Shown: positions 35,818 to 45,790 of the stretch, piece after piece
Layout of the letters: each line of letters begins with the position of its first letter
Numbering within the stretch: position 1 is the first letter of the stretch
NCBI GenBank assembly: GCA_019639255.1
Contig: JAHBSF010000028.1
Coordinates: 1 to 61,723 of the forward strand
Direction of reading: 5' to 3'
Origin: Acidobacteriota bacterium
GTDB lineage: Bacteria; Acidobacteriota; Blastocatellia; RBC074
DNA: 61,723 bases
Made by a program: the position numbers and the translations under genes
Notes under the pieces: generated by a model
Seen by the model: the letters and a program-made list of their open reading frames with translations, nothing else
The model's database searches: none
What the model was told of the DNA's origin: nothing

Positions 35818-35924
35818 GACTCTGGCAGCGATAACGGAATACACGGAAGCAGCGAAAATTATGGAACATGTGATCTTTTTTCCGCCACTTTCGTGTGTTC
35901 TGCGTATTCCGTGTGATTCTACGA
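35818..35924. repeat. family A palindrome, degenerate copy A14
   Basis: GCGATAACGGAATACACGGA on the left, GCAGCGAAAATTATGGAAC in the arm, and TTCTGCGTATTCCGTGTGAT on the right keep the general plan but are the most diverged of the full copies. It lies between the convergent PD-(D/E)XK and esterase genes. Confidence 0.6.
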
Positions 35925-35978
35925 ATAAGCGGATGCGCCATATACCGCCCGTTGCCTGATTTCGCGATTTTCGCGCCC

Positions 35979-37574
35979 TCACTTCCGCGGTCTCCCCGGC
36001 GTCGTGCACACGAAGTTCGCCGCATCGTCCGTGCCGCCGCTGCCCTTGTAACGCGCTACCTGCGGATACGGACACAAAGGCCGCGTCCGCACGGGCGTCT
36101 GCCTTCTCGTTGCTATGATCTCGTTCGGAGCAACGCCTTCCTCTACCCAGCGTTCGAGCGCAAGCGTCATATCGTGCTTCGGATCGGACTGCTCGGCCGT
36201 CACCATCGAACCGAAACTGTTCGGACCCGGACCGCCCGCGCAATGCTGAAGGCCCGGAACCATATAAAGCTTCACAAACGAATCCGCCCTTCGCTGCCCG
36301 AGCTTCGCCGCTACGCTCTTGTAATAATTGATCGTGTTTACGGGCGGAAGCGCCGCGTCGTTCCACCCGTGATAGAGAATCAGCTTTCCGCCGCGCGCCG
36401 CAAACCGGCTCAGATCCGGATCGGTTGCATCGAGAGATCGCGAAATTTTCTCCCGCGCTATCGCATAGTCCCTGTCCGGATCGAAGCTTCTGTAATCCCA
36501 TTTCGGATCGTTGTAGACCATGTTCCTGAACGCCTGCGTCGAAAAGAAAAACTGCGTCGAACGTTCCGGCCCCTGCCCCGTTATCCAGCTTCCCCATCCG
36601 CCGATCCCGGTTTCGCTGCCCGGCACAAAACCCGGAACGATCTGCCGGCCCTTTGAATCGCGCGGTCCCGAGTAAATTTTTCTGAGCGCGGCGACCTGTT
36701 TTTCCGTGAGGCAATCGTCGGATTCCGGCCCCTTGCAAAGCAGCGCCGCCGGATCGAAAGCGCACCGCGTCGGATCGTCGATTACATCGTCCTTCACCCC
36801 GTCCGCGGCGTCGCACGCCGCAAGGCCCGCCGCCTCGATCGCCTTCAGCTTCGCCGCCGGAATGTAGCTTTCCGGGTCCTTCAACGTAGCCCGCACGTTC
36901 CACGCAAATCCCATCATAATCTGCGTGAATGCGTTGGCCGGAGCGCCGGCGATCAGACCGTCGTAGTCCTCGGGATAACGCTGCGCCTCCATCAGCGCCT
37001 GACGCCCCCCGTTCGAGCAACTGCTGAAATACGACCGCTTCGGCCCATCCCCGTAAAAGGCCGTGATTATTTCCTTGGCCCTGACCGTCATCAGGTGTAT
37101 CGCGCGATGCCCGTAATCCACGATCTTTTCGGGCCGGCCGAGCGCCCAGCTTGCATCTCCGCCCGTATGCCCGGTGTCGGTCGATGCGGCGGCGTAATTG
37201 CGCGCAAGCGCTCCGGCGAGCCCCGCGTAGGTTATGGAGCCCGCAAATCCGCCGTTGCCTATGCCCTGAAACCTTCCGTTCCAGCCCTCCGCCGGCATCC
37301 ATACCTCGAACCTGATTTCGGATTCGCTCGTCGGTCGTATCACGCCCGCTACGCGGCAGAATGCGGGCAGATTTTTGTACGGAGTTGCGCCCCCGGATTG
37401 AGTAAACTCTCCGGGCGCGATCGACTGCGCCGATGTAATCGTCGTATCGGGCAGCTTCAATTCCGCCAGGCTTTCACACGTGGCCGCAAACACGGCGGAG
37501 GCATCCGCCGCCGCAAAAAACAGCATCGCAAAACATATCTTCAGAATCAGCAATCGCACCCGATCGATTTTCAT
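35979..37574 (-). CDS. tannase/feruloyl esterase family protein
   Basis: 531 residues with a signal peptide ([18 protein letters not shown]). The nucleophile elbow [24 protein letters not shown] has the paired Cys-Ser typical of this family. The Asp is in [13 protein letters not shown] and the His in [12 protein letters not shown], again next to a Cys that would form the catalytic disulphide. A Ca-binding-like region near 270 ([19 protein letters not shown]) is also standard. It should hydrolyse aromatic esters of plant polymers outside the cytoplasm. The upstream M14 gene is 25 bp away and co-directional. Confidence 0.88.
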   Translation of the reverse strand: MKIDRVRLLILKICFAMLFFAAADASAVFAATCESLAELKLPDTTITSAQSIAPGEFTQSGGATPYKNLPAFCRVAGVIRPTSESEIRFEVWMPAEGWNGRFQGIGNGGFAGSITYAGLAGALARNYAAASTDTGHTGGDASWALGRPEKIVDYGHRAIHLMTVRAKEIITAFYGDGPKRSYFSSCSNGGRQALMEAQRYPEDYDGLIAGAPANAFTQIMMGFAWNVRATLKDPESYIPAAKLKAIEAAGLAACDAADGVKDDVIDDPTRCAFDPAALLCKGPESDDCLTEKQVAALRKIYSGPRDSKGRQIVPGFVPGSETGIGGWGSWITGQGPERSTQFFFSTQAFRNMVYNDPKWDYRSFDPDRDYAIAREKISRSLDATDPDLSRFAARGGKLILYHGWNDAALPPVNTINYYKSVAAKLGQRRADSFVKLYMVPGLQHCAGGPGPNSFGSMVTAEQSDPKHDMTLALERWVEEGVAPNEIIATRRQTPVRTRPLCPYPQVARYKGSGGTDDAANFVCTTPGRPRK

Positions 37575-37598
37575 CTCTTGCCTCCGCTATCGCCCTCT

Positions 37599-39263
37599 TT
37601 ACCGCACTATGCGGTATATGGGATAAACCGCGTCCTTTTCCAGATAATCGTCCAGAAAATTCCAGTTCACGAATCCGTCGTCGCTTTCGGCTTCGAGCAG
37701 ATAAAACGCCAATGCCCGCTTCGCGTGATTCATCGGAACCAGAATCGAACCGGCCGGAAACTTCATCCTCTCCATGCGGCGCGCGCCCGCGAGCCTCACT
37801 TCCTGATGCCCCTGAAAGACGCGCCCCGCGCGGGTTACGCGCTCGATTGTGAAGCTCTCGACTTCCAACTCCTGCGCGCTTTTCAGCCTCTCGAACGGCA
37901 CTCCGTGCGCGCGCAACCGCTCCGCGATCGTCTTTAACCCTTCTTCGTTCCTGAACACGTAGGCCTTCGGCAGCGGAACGCTCCGCTTTGCTGCAAAAAG
38001 CCCGTAATCCGGCATCCGTGCAGGCGTCGCAGTCTCCTCGATCATTGCGACCATTTCCTTGCCCGAACGCGGATTCTTTACGCGACGGACGGCGCCGACC
38101 AGTATATCCACGGGTTCGGGCAGCGCCTGCAGTTCATACTCGACGCCCCCCTCCATCGGCGTACTGCGCGCCGCATCGCGGTCTACGCGCGCAATCAGCG
38201 CCGGAATTTCTCTGCCGTGCGCGGCGGCAAACCGGCATATCTCCTCTACGAAGGCTTCGGTGACCTCTACGCGCCGGCGAAAATCCACATAGCTGTAGGC
38301 TTCGGAAAGAATCGTCAGGCGGTTGCGCATTCCGGCGTAGTTGTTGCCGAAGCGCGGCCGGTGATCGAAGGTGCGCCATACGCGCGTCTGAGCCTCGCCC
38401 TCGCGCGGCTCGCGGAAACTGTTGACCTCGCGCCCGAGCGCCTCGCGCGTCGCAAAATTCCCGTAATAATAAGTCCTGAACGAATGCCGCTGGTTCATCG
38501 CCGTTTGAATCGCGGGCAGCATCTTTCCGCGCGCATAATCGATCAGCCGCGCATCGGCCGTGGGATTGAGCGTCGGAGCGTAAGTCAAATGATAACCGTG
38601 ATACGAGCCGTTGGTCGTGTGCAGGTCCACGATCAGGTGCGGATCCCAGCGGTTAAACAGACCCACAAGAGCTCTGGTTTCGGCGGATTCCAGCTTCATG
38701 TAATCGCGGTTGAGATCGAGCCCTTTGGCGTTTTCGCGCGTGCCGACGCCGCCTACAGGACCGTATTGCGCCGCGCGGTTGTCGGTGCTGATGCGCTCGT
38801 TGCCGTCCGCGTTGTAGATCGGCGCGATCATGATCACGAGCTTTTTGAGCAGCGGCTGAAGGTCTCCCAGCAGCAGGCGGCGCGAAAAATGCAGCATCGC
38901 CTCCTTGCCCTCGACCTCGCCCGCGTGGATGTTCGCCTGTATGAATACGATGGGTTTGCCCGAAGCGCGCGCCTCGCGCGGCGTGCGCGCTGGAGGATCC
39001 GCCATTACCATCAGCGGCATTTCGCGGCCCTCTTCGGTGGCGCCGAAGGATTCCAGATGAAGCGCGCGGCTGCGCTTTTTCAGGGCGGCGAGGAATGCGC
39101 GGACTTCCTCGTAGCGGGTGGTTTCCTCGTAGTCGGTGATTTCGGCGCGCGAGCGCAGCGCGTCGTCGGGGCTCTGGGCGGCAACAGGGGATTCAGGCAT
39201 GGTGATGGTGGATATGATAAGGCTCGAAGCGAGCAGGAGGGCCGGAACCGTGGCCGGTCGCAT
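37599..39263 (-). CDS. secreted M14-family metallocarboxypeptidase-like protein
   Basis: 554 residues. The signal peptide is about 1-28 ([22 protein letters not shown]). The zinc site shows [13 protein letters not shown] (H-x-x-E) near 95 and [16 protein letters not shown] near 215. NPRSGKEMV and later segments form a C-terminal accessory part. The M14 family trims C-terminal residues or cell-wall peptides. Family A copy A15 lies just upstream of the start region. Confidence 0.85.
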   Translation of the reverse strand: MRPATVPALLLASSLIISTITMPESPVAAQSPDDALRSRAEITDYEETTRYEEVRAFLAALKKRSRALHLESFGATEEGREMPLMVMADPPARTPREARASGKPIVFIQANIHAGEVEGKEAMLHFSRRLLLGDLQPLLKKLVIMIAPIYNADGNERISTDNRAAQYGPVGGVGTRENAKGLDLNRDYMKLESAETRALVGLFNRWDPHLIVDLHTTNGSYHGYHLTYAPTLNPTADARLIDYARGKMLPAIQTAMNQRHSFRTYYYGNFATREALGREVNSFREPREGEAQTRVWRTFDHRPRFGNNYAGMRNRLTILSEAYSYVDFRRRVEVTEAFVEEICRFAAAHGREIPALIARVDRDAARSTPMEGGVEYELQALPEPVDILVGAVRRVKNPRSGKEMVAMIEETATPARMPDYGLFAAKRSVPLPKAYVFRNEEGLKTIAERLRAHGVPFERLKSAQELEVESFTIERVTRAGRVFQGHQEVRLAGARRMERMKFPAGSILVPMNHAKRALAFYLLEAESDDGFVNWNFLDDYLEKDAVYPIYRIVR

Positions 39264-39342
39264 TTTGTTTTTCTCCAGAAATTTTATGTCGTGCGTATTC
39301 CTGAATTTCGCAGCGTGATTCTAAACCGGGCCGCGCAACACG

Positions 39343-39470
39343 GAAAGAGAGATAACGGAACAAACGAAAATAGACGAAACAGACGGAAATATTCAACTTT
39401 TCCGTAATTTTCGTTTCATTTCGAATGTTGCGTTATCTCCGATGTCCCGAAGTCGTGTGGTTTGATTTAG
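39343..39470. repeat. family A palindrome, copy A15, with 3' tail
   Basis: GAAAGAGAGATAACGGAACA opens, ATATTCAACTTT is the loop and TTCGAATGTTGCGTTATCTC closes near 39438. The tail CGATGTCCCGAAGTCGTGTG and GTTTGATTTA matches the tail of copy A1. It lies between the M14 and KTSC genes. Confidence 0.85.
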
Positions 39471-39502
39471 CGCCAGGGGTTCAAACGGGGAATCGAGCGC
39501 TT

Positions 39503-40006
39503 TCAACGCCGGCTGAGCCGGTATTCGGGATACTCGCCGATGATCGCGTACCGCATATAACTCCCTTTTGAACCGGAATCCATCAGCTCTTTGTAAACGC
39601 CCGGAGGCACTTCCTCGTAACGCCACATGGCTCCGCTGTTGAATATCACGTCGAGTGTTTTCGCCGATCGATCGTAGCGCACCGCCGAGATCATGCTTGA
39701 CTCGACGTCGATCCATCGGCTCTTCGGAGGACTCTTCTTCTTCGCCGGTTTCGCCCGTACGGCTTTTTTGCCCGCTCGCGCGAATAATCGGCCCGCGATT
39801 TCACCCGCTCGTTGCTCCCCCTCCGGCGTCAGCGCCACCGACTTGCTTCCGCCTGAAGGCTTGCCGATATGCCCCTGTTCATACAAACGCTCAAGCGCTT
39901 CCTCAGACAGGCTCTTCCACGCCCTTTTTTCAGAACCGCGCCCAAACACGTTTAACGAAAGCAGCGCAAGCACTGCATCATCGATCTTCTTTTCATCGTA
40001 TTCCAT
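39503..40006 (-). CDS. DUF6429-like + KTSC domain fusion protein
   Basis: 167 residues. Residues 1-70 (MEYDEKKIDDAVLALLSLN, then W-K-S-L-S-E-E-A-L-E-R-L-Y, then KSVALTPEGEQRA) resemble DUF6429, a small winged-helix-like domain. A Lys-rich linker near 78-98 (AKKKSPPKSR) leads to a KTSC domain (SSMISAVRYDRSAKTLDVIFNSG, YEEVPPGVYKELMDSGSKGSYM), related to a region of lysyl-tRNA synthetase-like and nucleic-acid proteins. The fusion suggests a nucleic-acid-binding small regulator. Its stop lies next to copy A15; upstream is the acetyltransferase. Confidence 0.75.
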   Translation of the reverse strand: MEYDEKKIDDAVLALLSLNVFGRGSEKRAWKSLSEEALERLYEQGHIGKPSGGSKSVALTPEGEQRAGEIAGRLFARAGKKAVRAKPAKKKSPPKSRWIDVESSMISAVRYDRSAKTLDVIFNSGAMWRYEEVPPGVYKELMDSGSKGSYMRYAIIGEYPEYRLSRR

Positions 40007-40025
40007 TCATACTCCCCATACGCCA

Positions 40026-40568
40026 TTATGACCGCCGATACCGCAATTCCGCTTCAACTACAGGTTGCGTCTTTTTCGGAATGATCCGCGCCGGAACGCC
40101 TACGGCAACCGAATTCGCAGGCACATCCGTAATTACCACTGCATTGGCCCCGATGACTGCATCGTCGCCGATCGTGATCTTGCCGAGTATTTTCGCGCCC
40201 GCACCGATATCGACCCGGTTGCCTATGCGCGGCGAGCCTCTTTCGGCCGTATTGCGCAAGCCTACGGTCACGCCGTTGCGTATGATGACATCATCTCCGA
40301 ACGCCGCATCTCCGCTGATGATGATGTCGCCGAAATGCTCGATCCGGCAGCGCCGCCCCATTTCCACCTCGCACGGCAGGTCTATTCCGGTCAATACCTG
40401 CGAGATCACTTTCAGAATCTTGTATAGAAAAGAGAACGGCTTTCGCAGCAGCGCCGGCCTTATTCTGTAGCGCCAGCGGCCGAAGCGGTATACAACCATC
40501 ACCCAAAGGCCCTGTCGCGCCCAGTCGCGCTCGTACGTCGCCCAGTCCTCGCGCAGGTTCTCGAACAT
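40026..40568 (-). CDS. serine acetyltransferase-like hexapeptide acyltransferase
   Basis: 180 residues from ATG 40568; the longer frame is a shadow of the GT2 gene. The N-terminus (MFENLREDWATYERDWARQG) is like CysE/WbbJ-type polysaccharide acetyltransferases. The left-handed beta helix covers about 70-160 with hexads GRRCRIEHFGDIIISG, DDVIIRNGVTVGLRN and IGDDAVIGANAVVITDVP, with the catalytic His in R-I-E-H. It probably O-acetylates a sugar of the polymer. It is the last exopolysaccharide gene of the minus-strand cluster. Confidence 0.85.
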   Translation of the reverse strand: MFENLREDWATYERDWARQGLWVMVVYRFGRWRYRIRPALLRKPFSFLYKILKVISQVLTGIDLPCEVEMGRRCRIEHFGDIIISGDAAFGDDVIIRNGVTVGLRNTAERGSPRIGNRVDIGAGAKILGKITIGDDAVIGANAVVITDVPANSVAVGVPARIIPKKTQPVVEAELRYRRS

Positions 40569-40591
40569 AGATCCGCTCCTTCGTCGAATCG

Positions 40592-41581
40592 CTACCACGG
40601 GCGCGCGGGCGACACGCGCCCGCCGGAGGTTTCGCGCCACGCCTGCTTCATCGTATCTATGATCAGCCGCGACTCGGCGGCCTTCGCCCGGCGGCTTTCA
40701 TCCGCCGAGCCCGCGTTTTTCCACGCCCGCACAACATGCCACGCGGTTTCTGCAATGCGCGCCGCCCACGCGCCCGTCGCGCCGTGGTACTTGCGGTAAT
40801 AAAGCAGCGCGCTGCGCATGCGCCACAGCGTCAGTTGCAGGCCCGTCTTCGACATCTGCAGATGCTCGACCGTCTTTGATGACTCTCCGCCTATGTGAAT
40901 CACTTCAAGGTCGGGCCAGTACCATATCTCATACCCGGCGGCCTTGATCCGCCGGCACAGATCCACTTCTTCGTAATAAAGAAAAAAATTCTCGTCGAAA
41001 AAGCCCACGCGTTCGAGCGTCTCGCGCCGTATGATCAGAAACGCGCCGGGCGCCCAATCGACTTCGGCCGCTTCCAGAGGATCGGCCCACGTCCTGTCGG
41101 GCCGCCCGAAAAACCTCGACTTCGGATACTTCGCCGACAGCCCCGACAGGATCAACAGATCGTTGAGCGGCGACGGAAACATGCGCGCCGAAGCCTGCCA
41201 CCCGCCGTCTCCGCGAAAAAGCCGCGCGCCGCCCAGCCCCGCCTTCGGCCGCTCCTCCATATGCTCGATTGCGCGCCGCATCGTTCCGGGCTTCAGAAAG
41301 GCATCCGTATTGAGCAGCACGATGTATCTCCCGCGCGCCTGCCTGTAAGCCAGATTGTTCGCCGCCGCAAATCCCAGATTGACCCGGCTGCGAATCAACT
41401 GCACTTCGGGAAACTCCGCCTCTACCATATCGGCGGAACCGTCGCGCGAAGCGTTGTCTACGATTATGATCTCCTGCGGCACGTCCCCCGATGCGCTCGC
41501 CAGGCTCTCCAGACACTTGCGCAGCAGGTCCCGCGTATTGAACGAAACTATGAGCACCGAAATCGCCGGTTCCTGATTCAT
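40592..41581 (-). CDS. GT2-family glycosyltransferase, rhamnosyltransferase-like
   Basis: 329 residues from ATG 41581, coupled to the upstream gene (a few bases apart). AISVLIVSFNTRDLLRKCLES, IIVDNASRDGSADMV, NLGFAAANNLAYRQARG, IVLLNTDAFLKPG, WAPGAFLIIRRETLERVG and YYEEVDLCRRIKAAGYEIWY make a WbbL-type GT2. The DxD position reads N-T-D. The upstream longer frame is a shadow of the next gene. Confidence 0.85.
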   Translation of the reverse strand: MNQEPAISVLIVSFNTRDLLRKCLESLASASGDVPQEIIIVDNASRDGSADMVEAEFPEVQLIRSRVNLGFAAANNLAYRQARGRYIVLLNTDAFLKPGTMRRAIEHMEERPKAGLGGARLFRGDGGWQASARMFPSPLNDLLILSGLSAKYPKSRFFGRPDRTWADPLEAAEVDWAPGAFLIIRRETLERVGFFDENFFLYYEEVDLCRRIKAAGYEIWYWPDLEVIHIGGESSKTVEHLQMSKTGLQLTLWRMRSALLYYRKYHGATGAWAARIAETAWHVVRAWKNAGSADESRRAKAAESRLIIDTMKQAWRETSGGRVSPARPW

Positions 41582-41582
41582 T

Positions 41583-42797
41583 TCACTCTTTTGCTCCCGT
41601 ATCCCTTTCGGCCGCTTCCGCTCCCTTGCGTTCGGTGCGCACCCACGCCGCATCGCTGCGCGCCGCCCTGAACATTTTCGGCAAAAGCGCCGCCTTCCAC
41701 AGTATGTAAAACGGCGCCGTCGCAAGCGCCGCAACATCCCGCCACCCGCCGCCGCCCACCACAAGCGCCGCGAAAAGATGCAATGCAACAACAGCCAGGC
41801 CCGCGGCGGCGTAGATCCGCGCCGGCGCATAGGGCGCAACCAGCGCCGCAAGCAACAGCAGAACGTGAAACGCAAGCGGCAGCAGCAGCAATTCCAGCAG
41901 CGGCTCGATCAATCTCAGTTTGCCGCTCGCGACTTCGCGCGCAAGCGCCGGCGCCATCATCCTGATCATACCGAAACGCCCGCCGTCCCAGCGCGCGCGC
42001 TGCGTTTCGGCTCCGCGCCCGCCCGCCGGCATCTCCGCGCGCACAATCGCGCCGCCCGCAAATCGCACGCGCCGGCCCCGTCGCACCAGCCGCAGATGAT
42101 ACTCCAGATCCTCGACCACCGATCTTGCGTCGTAAGGCACGGCTTCAAGCGTCCTGCGCGAGAGCGCAAACCCGTTTCCGAGTATTCCGCACGACCAGCC
42201 CCAGCCCGCGCGCCCTCGCGGGCGCAGCACGTTGAACGCCATCAGCGCCACATTCATCAACCGCGTGCGCCTCGATTCATCCGCGTTCTTCACCAGATAC
42301 CCGCACTGCGCCGCGTCCGCCCCGTCCGCCATCAGCGCGTGCATCTCGACGGCGAAATTCTTTTCCACAACCGTATCCGCATCCACTACCGCAACCGCGT
42401 CGTACCCTTCCGCAAGCAGGATTCCGAATGCATAATCGAGCGCGTAGCCCTTGCCGCGCCGCTCGGCGTCGTTTCTTTCGATGACGCGAGCGCCCGCCTC
42501 GCGCGCCCTTTCGGCGGTCGCATCCGTGCAGTTGTCCGCGATGACGACGACGGAAAACTCGCCCGGCGAGGGCGTAGACGCCCGCAGGCTCGTTACCGTC
42601 TCCGCAACGTTCTTTTCCTCGTTGTGCGCGGGCACAAGCGCCGCCAGCCGCAAAGGCATATCCGCCGCCTTTGCGCGGCGCATCGGCAACAGCGCCCCGA
42701 GCGTCAGCGCAAGCAACTCGATCGTTCCCGGCAGCGTCAGCACAGCCGCCCCCGCTCCCGCCGCCATCCAGATCCAGTTCAGCCAATCGCCCGCCAT
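41583..42797 (-). CDS. membrane GT2 glycosyltransferase
   Basis: 404 residues from ATG 42797; the long frame upstream would translate repeat B2. One N-terminal membrane segment precedes the GT2 domain (LAALVPAHNEEKNVAETVTSL, VIADNCTDATAERA, AVAVVDADTVVEKNF as D-A-D, QRARWDGGRFGM as a Q-x-x-R-W motif). Two or three C-terminal membrane segments follow (LLELLLLPLAFHVLLLLAAL and beyond). The QxxRW places it with processive-type or membrane GT2s such as cellulose-synthase relatives. Its start lies beside repeat B2. Confidence 0.85.
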   Translation of the reverse strand: MAGDWLNWIWMAAGAGAAVLTLPGTIELLALTLGALLPMRRAKAADMPLRLAALVPAHNEEKNVAETVTSLRASTPSPGEFSVVVIADNCTDATAERAREAGARVIERNDAERRGKGYALDYAFGILLAEGYDAVAVVDADTVVEKNFAVEMHALMADGADAAQCGYLVKNADESRRTRLMNVALMAFNVLRPRGRAGWGWSCGILGNGFALSRRTLEAVPYDARSVVEDLEYHLRLVRRGRRVRFAGGAIVRAEMPAGGRGAETQRARWDGGRFGMIRMMAPALAREVASGKLRLIEPLLELLLLPLAFHVLLLLAALVAPYAPARIYAAAGLAVVALHLFAALVVGGGGWRDVAALATAPFYILWKAALLPKMFRAARSDAAWVRTERKGAEAAERDTGAKE

Positions 42798-42820
42798 CAG
42801 TTTTCCTCCGAGGAAGAAGA

Positions 42821-43131
42821 AGTGGTGAGTGCTGAGTGCTGAGTGCTGAGTATACTGAAAACAAAGTTCTTTGAGTTTTTCAGCCGCGAAGCGGCGAAAG
42901 ATCTGTAGCCTGGTGCGCGAGCGCCAGGTCAACAGAAACAAAACGTCCAAGCCCTGAAAGGGCGAAAGATCTTCCGCCCCTCCGGGGCTTACATGGTTTC
43001 CACACACCTACCCAGGGCTTACGCCCTGGGCTACAGATCTTTCGCCGCTGCGCGGCTGAAAAACTTAAAGAACTTTGTTTTCAGTATACTCAGCACTCAG
43101 CACTCAGCACTCAGCACTCTCTTCTTCTCCC
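42821..43131. repeat. family B long inverted repeat, copy B2
   Basis: Arms of roughly 120 bp: GTGCTGAGTG words, then TATACTGAAAACAAAGTTCTTT, then TTTTTCAGCCGCGAAGCGGC, GAAAGATCTGTAGCC on the left, and the reverse complements (GGGCTACAGATCTTTCGCC, AAAGAACTTTG, CAGTATACTCAGCACTCAG) on the right. The central part has two more short hairpins (CCCTGAAAGGG; CAGGGCTTACGCCCTG). It fills the gap between two same-strand exopolysaccharide genes; the right edge overlaps the end of the GT4 coding region. Confidence 0.85.
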
Positions 43132-44345
43132 CTCTCGCCGAGTCTTCGGCGCAGAATCGCAGCCAGCCGCTCTATGTTGCGCCCGAGATCGTACTTCTCC
43201 ATCACGCGCAGGCGCCCGGCTCGCCCGAGTTCAACCCTCGATTCCGGATCATCCATCAATCGCGCCATCGCTCCCGCAAGCTCCTCGTCATCCGACGGCG
43301 CAACCAGCAGCCCGTCCCGGCCGTCGCGGATCAGTTCGGGAATGCCCGTAATCCGCGTGGAAATCACCGGCGTCTCCATCGCCATCGCCTCCATCAAAAC
43401 GATCGGTATTCCTTCGGCGAAACTCGCCAGCGCAAATACATCGGCTTCGGCGTAATACTCGCGAATCCGGTCCTGATTGACCGCACCCGCAAAAACCACG
43501 CGCGATTGCAACCCGCGCGCGTTTACATCGGCTTCAAGCGACTTGCGATCCGGCCCGTCGCCCACAAACGTCAGCATCACGTCGCGCCCCGCGCGCGCAA
43601 GCCTCTCGATTGCAGCCACCAGAATGTGCTGTCCCTTGGCGGGCGTCAGACGCCCGACGCACAATACGCGGAACGATCCGTTCGACGCGCTTCGCTTTAC
43701 GGGAGTGAATACTTCGGGAAAAACGCCGAGCGGCGCGATTTCAAATTTGCCCCACTGCGAAACATCCGAAAGCTTCATCAACTGGCTGCGCGCATACGTC
43801 CCTATGCACAACATAAAGTCCGAGCCTTCGATTTTTTCCCTCAATAAATAACCCGGCGCGTCATAAAACTCGTCCGGCCCGTGCACCGTAACCGACAGCC
43901 CCGTCCGGAAAACGCGCTTTACCACAAGCCCAACGGTCGCCGCAGGCGTCGCGAAATGCACGTGCAGATGATCCAGACCCCTGCGCTGCATCCATCGCCC
44001 GATCATCACGGCTTCGATGAAATAAAACACGCCGTAAAGCATCTTTTTCAGATCCGCCCCGCCGAGCCTGAGCGCATACCACAACCCGCGCCCGTACCCG
44101 AGAGGGTTTTTCAGCAAAGTCGCAAGGTGCGCGCCGATTGCTCCCGATGCGCCGTCGCGCTTGACGTAATACGTCCGCTCGCTTTCCGCGCGATCTTCGG
44201 CCGTCATTGCTTCGGCCGGCCGGTCCGGGTCGTTGATCGATGCGACCTCGATTTCGAAGCCCAGCTCCCCGAGCCTTATCACTTCGCGCAGTATGAACGT
44301 ATGCGATATCGCCGGATAACGGCTGATCAGATACGCCAGCCGCAT
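43104..44345 (-). CDS. GT4-family glycosyltransferase, WcaL-like
   Basis: 413 residues from ATG 44345; ATG 44372 is an alternative with a fair ribosome site. LAYLISRYPAISHTFILREV is the WcaL/AmsK-like colanic-acid opening. HVHFATPAATVGLVVKRV near 120, VCIGTYARSQLMKL, VLCVGRLTPAKGQHILVAAI near 225 and FALASFAEGIPIVLMEAMAMETPVI near 295 (E-x7-E) make a complete GT4. The C-terminal residues EESAEC and the stop are encoded by the edge of repeat B2. Confidence 0.85.
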   Translation of the reverse strand: MRLAYLISRYPAISHTFILREVIRLGELGFEIEVASINDPDRPAEAMTAEDRAESERTYYVKRDGASGAIGAHLATLLKNPLGYGRGLWYALRLGGADLKKMLYGVFYFIEAVMIGRWMQRRGLDHLHVHFATPAATVGLVVKRVFRTGLSVTVHGPDEFYDAPGYLLREKIEGSDFMLCIGTYARSQLMKLSDVSQWGKFEIAPLGVFPEVFTPVKRSASNGSFRVLCVGRLTPAKGQHILVAAIERLARAGRDVMLTFVGDGPDRKSLEADVNARGLQSRVVFAGAVNQDRIREYYAEADVFALASFAEGIPIVLMEAMAMETPVISTRITGIPELIRDGRDGLLVAPSDDEELAGAMARLMDDPESRVELGRAGRLRVMEKYDLGRNIERLAAILRRRLGERGEEESAEC

Positions 44346-44383
44346 CTTCCTTTTTTCATCACCCTCTTTCATCTGTTCTCTCT

Positions 44384-45739
44384 TCAGGCTACTACCCGGC
44401 GGAACCTGAACGCAGGCGCGCGCTCCACTGCTCCTGCGCTCGCCTCGGCCGTTTCCGGCCGCTCGGCCAGCAATCCGCCCGCCCAGCCCGCGAGCAGGAA
44501 AAACAACTGCTGCGTCTGCAACCCCAGATACACCGTGCCTACCGCAAATCCTATCGCCGTAAACGCCGCCAGCAGCGTCCACGCCAGACGCCCCGACGAA
44601 CTCTCAGAAGGCGATCTCCACGCATACACCCACAGCTTTATCCACAGATGCGCCAGAACCAGACAGAAAAACGCCACCGAGGCCAGCCCGTGCCTCAATG
44701 CAAGATTGATGTAATGGTTGTCGATCGACGGCATGCCGGGCACGCGCGGAAACGTGTTCTGCCCCCATCCCCATACAGCCTCCTGAAGCACGATCGCCGT
44801 GTACTTGTCGATAAGCTCTTTTCTGTATGCGGCCGTCTCCTGCGTGTCGCTCGCCGCACCCTTGCGCCCCACCGATACATAGGCGTTGAAGGCAAGCGCG
44901 CCGGGCAGGCCGATCACCAGCAGAAAGGCAATCACCAGCCCGAGCCGCTTTTTCCTGTTCGCGCCGAAGCCTATAAACGTCACGAAACTTCCTACAAACG
45001 CTCCCAGCCACGGCCCGCGCGAATTCGTCAGTCCCATACCCGCAACGAGCAGCGCGCTCGCCGCCCTGCCGAAATACGGCCCGAGCGCCGAATCCCTCCA
45101 GCCGTCGATCTTCTCCATCCATCTGTGCAGCCTGAAACCCGTGGCCATCACTATCCCGCAAAGTATCGCGTGCCCGTAAGGCCCCGCAGCGCGCCCGAAT
45201 CCGCCGCGAATGTTCGTTATCCAGCCCTCCCCCTGACCCGGAAAAAACGGATCCAGAAATCGGCGGAACGGATTCATCATGAACCGGAACTCGTAGGCCT
45301 CGGCCGCTACAACGATCAGCAGTATCCACGTCAACTGCTTCACTACCGCCACTCTCAACCCGCGCGCCTCGATTACCGACTTGGCAAGTATGTAGGGCAG
45401 CACCACCGAGCCCACCATATCGAAGACCAGATTCTGCGCGTCGCTGTAGCCCGTAGCCCGGTACTGCGAGTATCCGACCGATCCGGCGAACCCCAGCACA
45501 AACACATCCGTCAGCGTAAGACGCCAGCCCGCCGCCCCGCGCGCGAGAAACACCAGAAATATCGGAATGATCGCCGCCTGACTGAATGTGGGATCGGGCA
45601 GCCCCGGCGTTACCATACGGTAATAGTCCGGCAACAGAAACAGCGCAGGCAGATATACGCGCAAAAACGCCCGCTCCGGCGATTGCGCAATCGATACGTA
45701 TAACCCCGCTAACGCGGCAAGCAGTACGATCTTGTCCAT
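44384..45739 (-). CDS. second O-antigen ligase/polymerase-like membrane protein (Wzy-like)
   Basis: 451 residues with about ten membrane segments. The central GLTNSRGPWLGAFVGSFV carries the Wzy_C signature, and GWGQNTFPRVPGMPSIDNHYINLALRHGL gives the D-N-H-Y...L-x-x-G hallmark. It probably polymerises repeat units together with Wzx, or ligates them to an acceptor. It is followed directly by a GT4 and preceded by the flippase, the normal order in Wzy-dependent clusters. Confidence 0.8.
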   Translation of the reverse strand: MDKIVLLAALAGLYVSIAQSPERAFLRVYLPALFLLPDYYRMVTPGLPDPTFSQAAIIPIFLVFLARGAAGWRLTLTDVFVLGFAGSVGYSQYRATGYSDAQNLVFDMVGSVVLPYILAKSVIEARGLRVAVVKQLTWILLIVVAAEAYEFRFMMNPFRRFLDPFFPGQGEGWITNIRGGFGRAAGPYGHAILCGIVMATGFRLHRWMEKIDGWRDSALGPYFGRAASALLVAGMGLTNSRGPWLGAFVGSFVTFIGFGANRKKRLGLVIAFLLVIGLPGALAFNAYVSVGRKGAASDTQETAAYRKELIDKYTAIVLQEAVWGWGQNTFPRVPGMPSIDNHYINLALRHGLASVAFFCLVLAHLWIKLWVYAWRSPSESSSGRLAWTLLAAFTAIGFAVGTVYLGLQTQQLFFLLAGWAGGLLAERPETAEASAGAVERAPAFRFRRVVA

Positions 45740-45790
45740 ATTCCGCGCCTTCCGCGCGCCGCTTTTTCGCGCCCAGCTTTCATCCCCGCG

